64,000 nucleotides of DNA from contig JANBPK010001472.1 in NCBI GenBank assembly GCA_027579435.1, forward strand, positions 123,398 through 187,397. The letters run 5' to 3'. The notes beneath the pieces are model-generated. The model was not told the DNA's origin and searched no databases. It saw nothing but the letters and a program-made list of their open reading frames with translations. The DNA comes from Candolleomyces eurysporus. Taxonomy: Eukaryota; Basidiomycota; Agaricomycetes; Agaricales; Psathyrellaceae. A program made the translations under genes and the position numbers. Below are positions 43,410 to 54,468 of the stretch, in pieces. The number at the start of each line of letters is the position of its first letter. The first letter of the stretch is position 1.

Positions 43410-46400
43410 TAAGGGTCCAACCATATACTATAGGTATAAGCCCAACGTCGTAGTTATATATAAGCTGTTTCTTATAGCGTAGTATACAGTATATATAGCA
43501 TTATACAGTAATAATAAACAGATTCAAAAATCACTGTGAAAATGGGTGACTACCATGCTTGACACGGGGCTTCGGTTTCTCGACAAGGTCAAAAAGGTTG
43601 GTCTTGATCCAAACCTTTGTTAACAAGGCCTCCCGGACGGTCTTTGCGTGCAACGAGCTACGAAGATCCGTGCAGATTCGGCGAGATTTTGAGAATGTCC
43701 GCTCAACAGACACACTCGTCGCCGGAATAGCAAGATAATCTCGTGCCATCGACGAAAGAACCGGGAACCGAGCCATGTTTTCCTGTGGNAAAAAATGAGC
43801 TAAGCCAGGGAAATAGAGATATTTGATGCATACCTTCCACCACCGTAGCGGATCCCACAGATCACCTTTGNCCCCCCTCAAACCCAAAGTACCGATTGAG
43901 CTCGTCATCAAGCCTCTGAGCTGCAGTGAGCGACGGCGCGGCAGTGGGAACGTTGGCTGGCACGTCGCATATGCTTGCAAGTCGGCTGATGGAGTCGGTG
44001 TGCTGGGGTGGTTGACTCGAAGCTGGGGAGGTCGGGATTGGCGAGGGCATGTTTGCGTCAATCTCGGCTTGGTATTGCTCAGCGACCGTCTTCACCAGAA
44101 GTTTGACGCGATCCACTGCCTCGTTTTGAGCTGCTTGAAGCTTGAAGGGATCAGAGTTGGCAGGAACGGTTTTGCGGAACCATTCGGCACGCAACGAAGG
44201 GTGGAGAACTAGGTAGAATGTCAGTACATCAACCCTAGGAGAGAGAAAAGCAACGTACCGGTGCTGATGATGAGATAATGGTTTCGCTCTGCCCCTTCCT
44301 TGTACTTGTTTAGCTTTGACAGCCCGGCAGCGGCTGCAGTGCGGATGTGGATCGGTGCCGTCCCTATCTGGGATGTTAGAGTCGAGAGATGGGCATGGAG
44401 ATCAAAGTAAATAGGAAGGGAGAAGGGGAGGGTGGGCCAAGAGGATGACGAAATGAGCTTGGTCACTTCGGCAAAGGGTTGGAGAGCATCTTCGAGAGTC
44501 TTTAGCATCTCCCAGTCCCTGGGTGTCAGCATAAGCCCTTGATATTCTTCTTGCCTGAACACCCATTCATTGATAGCCTGCCAATATTTATATGAGTGCT
44601 CATGTGGGTGAGTGCAAGAGTCACTTACCTCTCGCAGAAGACGAGACCTGGTGAGCATTGCATGTGATGAATTCCATCGCGTACGGACGTCACGGACAGG
44701 CATAAGCGACGCCAACAAGGCACTGTTCTTGTTGGAATCATCAACCCGCCTTGTACCATACTTCTCTGCTGAAATCTTCCAGAAAAGCTTGCGCCTCTGG
44801 GGCGAGCTTGTAATCTTGTTGTTGATAAAGCGAAGCTACAGGCGACGGCAGGTGAGCTGGCAATGTGGCTGTGCCATAAAACGGAAATGTTCTCACCCGC
44901 TTGAGAGCGCTCAATCCAATAGCCTGCACCTCTTCCTCTACTCCTTCACGAAAGAGCGCAGAGAGTGCGGCATCAACCTCTTCATCACCTTCGTCCTCTT
45001 CCACTTCCATGTCGGCATCCCGGCTTCCTTCGAGCTCGTTCTGTGCTTCATCCTCAGCAACATTGTAGTAGATTGGAGCATCCTTGTGCAAGAGGAAGTA
45101 GTCGTTGTCGTCGCTGAAGTCATCGCACGGGTCAGCCTCGTCAAGGGATGCCATCATTGCCTGAACGACAAGATTTATGACATGCGCCAGGCACCGAATA
45201 TGGCGATCTGTGTTCTCTGGGATGTTGTAGAGAGAAAGAAGGTACCGCGCTGCTGTTTGAAAAATGACATCATTGACAGTTGCGTTATCTGTAGCAAGGG
45301 CTATGAAGTAGTTTGGCGGAATACAGTAAGTTTCTGAATCAATTTATGCCAAATCTTGAAAACTCATCTTGTTCAAGCTCCCGATTTTACGTGCACCTTG
45401 AACGAATGCCCGGGCCGCGTGGTATCCTTCATGCTCCCTGCTCTCAAGAGGCTTAAAGTCGATGACCCGTTCGATTAGGTTCCAGTCGTCGTCGATAAAA
45501 GAAGCAATTGTGCATGCGAAGGTATAGATCATTTGACGGTTTGTCCAGGTGTCGGTAGCATACGCAATCTTGGATTTAATAGTCTAGATAGCCATAATTA
45601 ATCAGTATCATGTTGAGGTCAGCGAGGAGCGGGAAAGTCATACTGCAAACTCCTTCACAACCTTCCCATGAAGGTCGGCAAATATATGTGCAAGCTCATT
45701 CCGAACAGAGGTGTCGCTTGGGAGAGTATGCGTGATTTTCAAATATGCAAAGAGATGTCGGAGAAGCGGAGCCTCGCCAGTGGTCCATGGAAGGTCCTCA
45801 TCGAGAATCCAAGCTGCAAAGATGCGCCGGAACCCTTTGTTGGTAGGTGTAATCATAGGGTTGAGCTCACCTTCTTTGAGATACCGCTCCATAAGCTCAG
45901 CACTCTGTTTGAGGTGGTAGCCTTCCGATTTTGGCGCGGAGCTGCTGGCAGAGGCGGCAGAGTTGGCGGTCAACAGGCCCTTGCAGTCCTTGCTGTGCGT
46001 AGCGAGGTTACTGAGCTTTGGGAGAACCGGTTCCATATCGAAGGTGATATCTTGGCCATTGATCGTACGCTTAACACGACGGATGCTGGATTGCAATCAA
46101 TATGAGTCAGTTGACAAGTTTCGATTAAGTCGATCGGAACGCACCAGGTGCAGTGCTTGCATCGAAACTCCCACTGCTTCATGCCTGACTTAGACTCGAT
46201 GACGGGTTCTGGATCATGGAAATGCTGCATGCTCTTGTTGAGAGGACCTCGGCGAGCCCCCTCGTTCCGAGACGCATCCACAGCCTGAGCAGCATTTAAT
46301 GCTGTCTGACCATCAGACTCGTCACCAGAATCAAGGTCAATGACCTCCCCATTCACCGGCACCGGCTGTTGTGCGGCTGTGTTGGTACGAGACTTCTTCT

Positions 46401-47710
46401 TTGCACGCTTTGTCTTCTAACCATCCACATTCGGTATAGCACCAGTAGTCAAGATAAGATGATCACATACCAAATTCTTCAATACATCACTCTCCTCGAC
46501 AACCTCATTTCCGTCAGTGTCAAAAATCACGTCCGGAAGGTCGTCCTTGTCTTCATGAGGGCGTTGAGGAGGGGTGTACTCATCATCTTCGTCACTCAAA
46601 TGAGGGTTTGCAGCTCGTTTGCGCTTTGCTGGTAAGGTCGCGCTGTAAGATTGAAGAGTCCTCAGTAACCAAATGACGAAGACTCGGAATAGAAACTCAC
46701 CCTAAAGCCTTGAGCTCGTCAACCAAGCGCATAACCCTGGGCATCGCAGCTTCCCATTGAAGGGAGTTTGCTGTAATAGAGCTGTCAAGGTAGTTGAGGA
46801 CGAGATCAAGGCCATGTTTTCCCCGCTGGATGTTGGGTAAGCGTCCGGTAACCTTGTCACGGCTGTCTTCACTGAACAGCGCGTCCATCCGTCGGTTAAA
46901 GACTTCCCAGTGCTCGAGTGGGTCATCAGGTACAGGAATATTTGCAAAGACAGTCGAGATACGGCTGTCCTTTGGAGCGATGGGCACGGCAGTGGGCAGT
47001 TTCTTGCTCAACTGGTGTAGAGTGGTGACGTGCTTGGAGAAGACAGCGAAGACATTTGGCGCCATTTCGGGGGGTGAGAAGTGAATTAATGGATAGTGAG
47101 ACGCACCTCCTTGTGAATATATGAGCAGGCCATGGTCTCCTGGTCCGATGTGACCCAAAAATACGCATGAACCCGTGATTTTCCAAACCTCAACACCAAC
47201 TGCAAATTGCAGGCGAAATCCTTGGCTCAGGAACATCATGTGGTTGCTCTGAATGGTTTTTTAAAGAATAGATATTCACTTCATAGATAAAGCGTGCTTC
47301 TCTGTGATAAAAGTCCTTGGACACGATTATCCCGAGTATCACTCCACCTCGAGGCCAAACAAGGGAATTCCCAGCTTTAATTTCTCTTCTGACAGTATCT
47401 GTCATGTACGGCAAGAGTCAACGCTTCATTCAACTTTGAGCTTGACGCTTGCCGATGCCTGGTGTCTTGGCCATCGAAACCATCTCTCCCGAAGAGATCT
47501 GGCCATGTGGATGGCCTCTAATCAAAGATGCAGAGGTTGGTATGGTTCCCAGTCGGCCGATTCTCCGTTTGAGCTCAACTGTATACCATATCTGTATACA
47601 CTCTAATTACTGTCCGGTCAACTTGGCCAACATTCAAGTATACCTATATGTAATCTTATAGAGTATAGACAGTATATATACGGTAGGTAGATAATACAGT
47701 TGGAGCCTTA
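43410..47710 (-). mobile_element. hAT DNA transposon inside the TPR-CHAT gene
   Basis: 4301 bp, flanked by the 8-bp direct repeat AACTTGAC, the duplication length typical of hAT. Ends are imperfect inverted repeats: left TAAGGGTCCAACC, right (complement) TAAGGCTCCAACT. Just inside both ends the DNA is AT-rich with ATAGGTATA motifs. Joining host sequence across one copy of the duplication restores a continuous reading frame from the TPR part (SSHVK) to the CHAT part (LAKERETLV), so the boundaries are exact. The element carries one transposase gene in the same orientation as the host gene. Confidence 0.9.
43531..47065 (-). CDS. hAT-family transposase (multi-exon)
   Basis: Pieces of one spliced gene on the minus strand. 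First is a conserved N-terminal region starting MAPNVFAVFSK at 47065, then an acidic segment, then a BED-type zinc finger (KQWEFRCKHC near 46165, with a TH downstream). The central RNase H-like region includes KIAYATDTWTNRQ (near 45560), RHIRCLAHVINLVVQAM (near 45160) and DVRTRWNSSHAML (near 44690). The C-terminal hAT dimerisation domain reads ARFPVLSSMARDYLAIPATS then VSVERTFSKSRR (43780-43660), with stop at 43531-43533. About eight introns are needed; their exact borders were not all resolved. An N at 43871 before a C run breaks one frame. Otherwise conserved, so the element may be recently active. Confidence 0.8.
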
Positions 47711-47718
47711 AACTTGAC
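47711..47718. repeat. Right 8-bp target site duplication of hAT element
   Basis: AACTTGAC, matching 43402-43409. Confidence 0.85.
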
Positions 47719-49897
47719 GTGTGAACTTGCCTGCTCTTGAAGGGCTATCTTTTGATCCGCCGTTGCTTCGAATCTTCCCCTTGGGTCCTGTACGCGGGCC
47801 CCAGCAGCGTCGAGCGCTTTTGAGACAGTTTCGAAGCGGTCTGCCATCGTAGCGTCGACCGCACGAAGGTCATCCAATGGGGTACGCAGGCTGCTGATTT
47901 GATTCCATACTAATCCCCGGCCTTGTTCAAGCCATTCCAGAGCTTTATCAATACGCCCTGAGGAGATAGCGACAGAAGCGCCGTGCAAAATGTAGCTTGA
48001 AAGATCCATGAGGAGCTCGTGACGGTGCTGCACAGTTTGTTCAACGCCTGCAAATAACGGAACAACGTCGACAAGCGCATCAAATGCGCTGATTGCTTGA
48101 GTGGGATTGTCGTATTCCAGGGCGCATAACGCCCAGGTTCTTGCTACGCGGAAGCGATCATATGGAGAGGATGTTTGTGCAAGGGTGCCCGAGCGAAAAT
48201 GTGTAAGTCCGGACTCTAAGTCACTGGGATCCCGCGAGACCCCATAGCGACTGATCAAGCTGTTTGCAAGATTGTTTAGCGACCTCGCTCGATAGCTGTG
48301 ATTCTCTGGGATCATCCTGAGAGCGCGCTCCTTAAGCTCGATCGCTTCACAAATATCGGCCATATCTTGAGTGAGAAGGAAGCGATCACTCAGTGTCCTG
48401 CCGAGACTGTCAAGAATGATTTTGAAGTGAACATTGTCGGGCGAGCTTGTCTCCAATGCTTTTCGGCGCGAATCTACGGCTTGCTGAATATGCTTGAGCT
48501 CCCCGGTAGTCTCGAAGAGGGCTTGGTAGCAGCAACCTAAATTGTCAAGGATACTGGGAAGCGAGCTGTGCCCCTCTGGCAAGGTCTCCACCGCTTCACG
48601 TTGCGCACTGATGGCACGATAGATATATGTCACGTTGTGGGTGCGGTCATACATCTGTTCGTAGCACCAGGCGAGATTGTTGGGGGTGGAGGGACGAGTA
48701 GGGTTGTCCTTCGGGGTCTCGTCAACAGCCAATTCGATGGTCTTCGTGGCTTCCTCCAAGGACTCGAGGTCTTGGGAATGATTATAGCGATGCCAGAATG
48801 AAAGGGCAAGGTTATTGAGAAGGGTATACTTTGAAGCAATTTGGCTCGAATCGGCGTTTTGCAAGGCTTGATGTTGAGTCGAAATGGCCTCGTTAATGTC
48901 GGCGAGATCTCCAAACTTCTTGAATTTTCTCATGAGGCCGGCGCCAAGGTTAGTTAAAATGGAGGGGTTCCCGGGTTGTTTTCGCGTTGCTTCTCTGAAG
49001 CAGATTATAGCTTGTTCAAGGTCTTCGTCAACTCCATTTGATCTGAACCGTGCCAAAAGTGCGGTGCCAANGGGGGGCTGTCGTCCTCAGGCCATCGGGA
49101 TCTTCAGCGGAAGAGTACACTCGGGAAGAGGTGACATGGGCTTCGATTGATTTGTTTATGTCCTCTGGGTTGCCCAGGCGTTCGAATCGGAGAAATAGCA
49201 ATACCCCCAGGTAATCCCACAACACCGACCTCATATTCCTCCCGCCACCAAAACAGTCACAATCAATGACCTGGCGTTGGACATCGATTGCCCGGTCCAG
49301 GTCGATGATATTCCCAAAAATTTCATATCGGGTCCGCAGCGCTAGGTGGATGCTAAATCTAGCCCTAGCAAGCGGTTCATCGTCCTTGGACCGATCCTGA
49401 TCGGCTGCTCGTAGAGCTATTTCTTCCTCCAGGACGTTGATAAGTTCATCGAGGTGGTCACGTTGATTAGATGTCGTGTGGCGAACACGTAAGGATTGTG
49501 CAAGGCCATAGAGGGCATCAATGCGGTCAGGATCTTGTCGTGGGATCGACGCCAGAGCCTCTCTGAAGGCGGCCTGGTCCAGATCCTCTGGATTTTGGAA
49601 CAGTGCTTGATTTTCGAATTGAGTGGCTACACAGAGATTTCTTAAGTTGGGCGCAATCAGGAAGGTCGGATGGCTTACCTGACACGACCTTGTATTCCCT
49701 CGTAATCATTTTTCGCACAATGAAAGAAATTCCGAGATTGCAACTTTGTTCTGCACCATCGGTAAGGTAGCTCCCAATGACACTGACAGTCCCATCGACT
49801 TTCATCCAACGTCACGTGATGGAGCGTGACGCTTCCAAATCGGGGAAAAAGTCGTCCTTATCTTCGTCGACTATCTGTTTTGTCACAATTTTGAGAG

Positions 49898-49906
49898 CTG
49901 CGGAAA
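49898..49906. repeat. Left 9-bp target site duplication of MITE 1
   Basis: CTGCGGAAA. On the minus strand it reads TTTCCGCAG and is the splice acceptor directly before exon 3 of the TPR-CHAT gene. Confidence 0.9.
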
Positions 49907-50664
49907 GGATAATTCTATTTGGAAACCCGGTCTGCGCCCACAGACCCCGGGGTTCTACGTTTCGTTATTTGGAAACCCTGTTCACAGCCGGATCATAACT
50001 TGTGTGACCGATGTGACACGGATTTTGGGTGAGGCGCAGGAAGCGGGAAGGCGGGAGTGAGGCTGCGGTCGGTGCAGAGATTGCTAGCCAACTCACTTCC
50101 AACGCGTTGCCGCCGCAAGATTACCGATTGGTTGTCCACGCCCCAACAAGTCGAGGTCAACAATCGACCATGGTGAAGACCGACATTCAGTGTGATGAGC
50201 TATTCCGGAACTGTGGTTGCGTGCAGAATTCTGAATTTCACGCTAGTGGGCCATCAGGCGGTGCACGGAACTATTGCACGGAACTAAGGGGCGGCGGTGA
50301 CCTCATTCGGAAGGTGGGACTGTGGTGGAGAGTAATTATGGGAGTTCGTTGACCGGCCAGGTAGTCCCTCGCTGGTCTATCTAACAATCCACTGGTTGGA
50401 AGACCAATGTTGCCCTTGAGCTGGCTGCATTAGGCATTGCTTAGAGTGTGCTTTGAATCGAGGTCCCCTCTGTTGCGCCACCTGCCGTACCTGAGCCACC
50501 ATGACCGAAGATCCCGAGTTCCCGACTCGCCTCCATAACTGGTGCTCGGAGCGTGACAGTGCGTTACATAGGCAGAAATAGACCTCTTAGGACTTTATTC
50601 NGGGGGGTCTGCGTGGAAACCCGGGGTCTGTGGGCGCAGACCGGGTTTCCAAATAGAATTATCC
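49907..50664. mobile_element. MITE 1, Mutator-like (758 bp, 45-bp perfect terminal inverted repeats, TIRs)
   Basis: Terminal inverted repeats 49907-49951 and 50620-50664 are identical over 45 bp, starting GGATAATTCTATTTGGAAAC. The flanking 9-bp direct repeat CTGCGGAAA is the duplication size of Mutator-like elements. No transposase frame inside, so it is non-autonomous. A TIR-like TATTTGGAAACCC recurs just inside the left end. An N at 50601 precedes a G run. It sits in intron 2 of the TPR-CHAT gene, exactly at the 3' splice site. Confidence 0.92.
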
Positions 50665-50673
50665 CTGCGGAAA
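50665..50673. repeat. Right 9-bp target site duplication of MITE 1
   Basis: CTGCGGAAA, identical to 49898-49906; gives a second, upstream copy of the acceptor TTTCCGCAG on the minus strand. Confidence 0.9.
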
Positions 50674-51123
50674 TACGAATGGGAATTGGTTATGAAATTA
50701 AATATTGATGGTGGCGGAGAAGTTGAGGATTCACTTACGACCTGAGGCAGATGGTCCAGATATGTTGCTTTCCAACTCCACTTCATTGAAAGTGACGTGT
50801 CCAAGGTCACCTGCATTGGGGGAGACGATAACCATTGTGAGATAGGGCGGAAACTTGTCGCCGGTCATGCTGTAGGAATGGCAGGGTTACGATTCAAAAT
50901 GGCTTTCATCCGCTTACAGTTCAATCAATGTCTCGCATTCCCATCTTGTATCCGAGATGCGTTCCAAGGGAAAGTGGCTGGCCTGACAGGGCTCCAAGTC
51001 ATCGGCATCGTCAGATGGAATACCAAACACCACCAAGGTGAGGGTGTCCAGACATGAAGCTGGTGACCCCGCAAACCTGGCTCCTGGCTCGATATCAATA
51101 AATATTTCTAGAGCAGTAGCCAT

Positions 51124-51584
51124 TTCACATTCAGCAGAGCTTCCCTATTCGAAGGCCTCACATACCTTCTATGCCCCATCCCCTAATACAAATGAGATCT
51201 TTCTGCTCAGTTTCATCAAAATTTCGAGCACATACCAGAATAGCACCCACGCCCCAGATCCAGTACCACCAGCTGTGTAATAGTTGTATAAAGCAGCTGT
51301 GCCAATGGCGCCCGCCAACTTCTCTGAGGGACTCCACTGCCTATGGGGTCCATCTTCGGCGTCACCTTCAGTATCAGCCGCTTTTAAAATCTTTGGGAGT
51401 GAGGAGAGGAGGGGGGCCAGAGAGTCCGGACATTTGTTTTGACAAAGAAACTTCGGACTAGAAAGAAACCCCAACTAAATAGTTTCCCGGTGTCCTTAAA
51501 CAAAGACCCCAGTTGACAGCTGTAGGAGAGGATGCTTCAAGTTTTTCGATGCAAACAGAAACTGCAGCTTGTATCAATTAAACC
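51124..51584. other. Upstream flank of TPR-CHAT gene
   Basis: Presumed promoter of the minus-strand TPR-CHAT gene. No other gene seen. Confidence 0.4.
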
Positions 51585-51588
51585 TTTA

Positions 51589-51879
51589 CAGCTGTCGGCA
51601 AAATATCGTAGACGTTTTTCATTTTTCTGGCTGTGCACCCTCCCTGAGTAAGCAAAAACGGCGGCTATGTGACGCCATGATCCCACTGCGGTGGTTGAGT
51701 TTCGAGGTTGACGTCTCCTCCACCCATGAGCGATGGCTAATTTGTGTATATAACACCCTACCCTGCATGCTCTAGCAGTTCACAGTTCTTCCACCAACAT
51801 CACCTCAATGTCTCAGTACCCTAACATTCACTCTCAGCCAGTGCAAAATGGAAAACATCTAAGATTTTGCCGACAGCTG
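51589..51879. mobile_element. MITE 2, Tc1/mariner-like (about 291 bp, TA target sites)
   Basis: Ends CAGCTGTCGGCAAAAT (left) and its exact complement (right) are flanked by TA on both sides. The perfect inverted arms including flanks are 20 bp (51585-51604 and 51864-51883) and extend imperfectly to about 45 bp (AGA[CT]GTTTT[TC]CATTTT...CTGGCTG). No transposase. The inside carries a TATA-like gtatataacacc (51747) followed by a 24-codon ATG frame (from 51809). Confidence 0.7.
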
Positions 51880-51883
51880 TAAA

Positions 51884-52294
51884 ACAGAAATTTTTCAGCG
51901 GGATCGGCCTCGGAACAACAGGGTGTGTGTCTCCGATTAGCGCCTCGGCAGCCTGAGGGCCAATTACTATTAAATGCTAAGCTGTGGGAAGTGGCCGTTG
52001 CTTCGCACGGCGGTGGTCTGACGCATTAAGCTCCACCAGAATGCCATTTGCATGTCCAGCCAGTATCTCCAGCCAATGCAAGTATGTAAACAGCAAGGAC
52101 ATTGCAACATGGTTCCTGCGCGTCTGAACCCCAGTCAAAATGCCTCCGAGTCGGAACCATTGCATTCAGTCAAAAAGTCAGTGCATTGAGACGGTAGACT
52201 ATCTGAACCGAGCTAGAGATAATTGTTGAAATTTCGTGGCAAGGGAAGCCGTTCTCCAGGTAGTTCACGCAGAGTGCGAACATTCCGACTCCTC
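51884..52294. other. Spacer before RBR paralogue
   Basis: Nothing recognised beyond the 3' flank of the minus-strand RBR gene. Confidence 0.4.
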
Positions 52295-54112
52295 TCAACC
52301 CTTTCGAAGTGCAGCTCGAGCCTCCCTCAATCGTTTATAGGCGGCGTCGCTTATCTTCATGTACTGTTGCTCCTCGTCGAGCGCAAATTGAAGATGCGCT
52401 TCTCGGGCTTTACGTTCGCGTTTGGGGTTGAAGCCATCGGGCGTCTTCCTGATCCGTTTAATACCAGGTGGATAATAGAAGCAAAAATCATGCTTGGGAT
52501 GAACATCCATGCCGGCGTTGAGCATCTGATAATATAACTTTTCCCTCCCTCTGACCTCGTCGACTCGCTTCTGAGCCTCCGTTGCCCTCCTCCGGGCCAG
52601 AGATGCTTCGTGTTTGGCCTGAGCCATCTCCTGCTGCAGTTGCTCAAGATTATCTGGGACTTGAACCTGATCGCGTGCGTGGGCATGAACGAGAGCTGGA
52701 GGTTGTCGTATCACCCGTCCCACATCCCTCGCCGCCCCGTCTCCGGGATCTACACGCAATCGGGCATGCTCGGCTACACGCCTATTGCCTTCCGCCAGCC
52801 GTCTCCCATTCAAATCGTCGTATTCTCGTTGTTCCAAGGGTGCCACGACGGGGGCCGCAACTTCAGGACCGGCCCCATGAGCTAACACAGCTCTTTCGAA
52901 TGCTTCTTCTTTCACTACCCATCTATGGCCCCGGGCGTCGTGAACCAGTTCTGGTTCGGCGTACCGTTGGTGCTGGTGTTGAACGACACGGGTAGCGGCG
53001 GCGCGAGCAATTGGTTTCTGCTCATTGAGAGCTCTTTTCGCCGCAGCCTGAACTTCCTCCAGATGGAGCTCTTTGAGGGGCTTGGTATCCCACAGAAGGC
53101 ATCTACCATCGGGCTCAAACGATCGTTCCTGTTGAAGCCAGGGTGAGTAGATTCAACGCACTAAGTCAAATGTTAGCTTTACGTTGTTGCAGAAATGGCC
53201 GTAGCCATCGACAATCTGCCTACACAGGTAGCAGGACGAGGTACGGCAGGTGGAAATGGGACAGGTCATATTGTTGCACTGATAAATCGGTTAAGGGTGT
53301 TGAAAGCATACAAGGATGGCCCAAAACGTACACCGTCTTCTTTGATAAAAGCTACATGAGGGACGCAAAGATATTCAGCGCTCGGACACAAACCAGGGAA
53401 ATTAAATGAGCGACTAACCTGTTTGACAACGAGGACAGTTCCTCATTAACGCTTTCGTCATAGCCTCCTCGACTGCCTGTCGTCCATCTGCACTAATCAT
53501 CTGGTCGCATGTGAACGGTCGATGATCAGCCTTCCTACACTTCCTACAACTAGTCTTCCCGCAACCCCTCTCTCGGTTTCCGCACTGCAAGACCGCCTGC
53601 TCTTCAATGCTAATTTCCATCACGCACGCCCAAGGGCAAAATGGACAGTCCTCTAATCCTTCGATGTTCGCTTCTCGCAGTTCGCGGTGTTGCGTGAGCT
53701 GGTCGTATAATTGAATCAGGCGGTCGGGGAGGTGAAGGCGAAGCTCCCTGTCGCTGAAGATTTGGTCGCACTCGGACGTGTCCATGCACTTCAAGATCGA
53801 TTTTTGCCCTCCAAGCTCGACAGAAGCGTAACCGACTATGCAGTCGGTGCAAAAAGCGTGGTCGCCGGGACAGCGGGTGACATGACCGTTGGCAATCTCG
53901 TCGAAGCAGCATCCACACTTGCGAGCTTCCACAACATGTTCCCTCTTCCTCTCCTGCTCGTCTTCCTCGTCTACCGCATATTCACCGTGCTCTTCATCCC
54001 CCGAGTGTTCATTGTCACGCTCTTGAATGGCTGCCACCTGTGCATCGGCCAGGTCTCGGCGATGAACGAGCTTCGGGTAGTCAGGATTATCCTTCAACTG
54101 GCCGACTATCAT
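52295..54112 (-). CDS. RBR-type E3 ubiquitin ligase paralogue, N-terminally short
   Basis: Four exons, 54112-53419, 53351-53332 (20 nt), 53278-53183 and 53128-52295, give 547 residues with the same intron pattern as the copy at 20905. The start at 54112 (MIVGQLKDNPDYPK) is the first ATG. The homologous frame continues 5' through LPVYDLKRTFK before similarity stops, so the CUE-like N-terminus was cut off. RING1 (KCGCCFDE...CPGDHAFCTDC), IBR (CPFCPWACVME...CGKTSCRKC) and RING2 (AFIKEDGCNNMTC) are kept. The next zinc ligands read CPISTC instead of CPGC, two residues longer. The acidic stretch is much shorter than in the other copy. The C-terminal coiled-coil-like part with YYQMLNAGMDV is conserved. 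No stops inside, so it may still be expressed. Confidence 0.78.
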
Positions 54113-54421
54113 CTTGAAGGTCCGCTTGAGGTCGTAGACTGGTAAGGTAGACTGTGGTGTTGCTGAGAAGTGAAGTGAAGTTCCACTTCACCAAAACGGA
54201 CGTCCACTTCACTGACGACGCCATCAAGGTTTAAGGGTCCTCACCCAATCGGAACGTTGGACCCACCAGAGGTGGCGCTGTTGTACTTGAAGCCTTGTCC
54301 CTGATGCAGAAGTTGCATCTGACAAGAAATATATCTTCGCGCCCTCCATAAATATTTTTGGACTCATACACATACACACACAACGCGTCTGGTGATTGCT
54401 GATAATTGCTTCCGCTACGGG
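54113..54421. other. Divergent spacer with GTGAAGT inverted repeat
   Basis: Near 54170 GTGAAGT-TCC-ACTTCAC forms a perfect 7-bp hairpin, with further ACTTCAC copies to 54212, at the point where similarity to the other RBR copy ends. Confidence 0.4.
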
Positions 54422-54428
54422 TATAAAA
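54422..54428 (+). promoter_or_regulatory. TATA box of SDR gene
   Basis: TATAAAA, 47 nt before the ATG at 54469. Confidence 0.55.
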
Positions 54429-54468
54429 GGGCCCAGAAGGTTTGACATCATCTCTCGTACCCACCATC

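Larger units (their letters stand above)
42068..51123 (-). pseudogene. TPR-CHAT protein gene, interrupted by two transposons and a stop codon
   Basis: Exons on the minus strand: 51123-50918, 50869-50739, 49897-49679, 49626-47711, then (after the hAT element) 43401-42957 and 42898-42068. N-terminal part MATALEIFIDIEPG... looks C2-like. About 650 residues of tetratricopeptide-type helical repeats follow (LxNLAxxxxxRY patterns). The C-terminal CHAT domain has RIWWCPTGPLSFLPLHAAG, the catalytic His in VHLACHA and catalytic Cys in FLSACQTS. CHAT domains are caspase-like peptidases; TPR-CHAT proteins act as regulated proteases in other systems. Defects are a 4.3-kb hAT insertion in the coding sequence, an in-frame TGA at 49812-49814, and an N with frame change at 49071. 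A 758-bp MITE enlarges intron 2. Probably inactive unless the hAT excises. Confidence 0.8.

Noticed and set aside
47711..47740. GC..AG intron (donor gcaagt) spanning the whole hAT element
   Set aside because: Considered because GCAAGT lies at the end of the TPR part, but the 8-bp duplication, the inverted ends and the restored frame explain the junction better.
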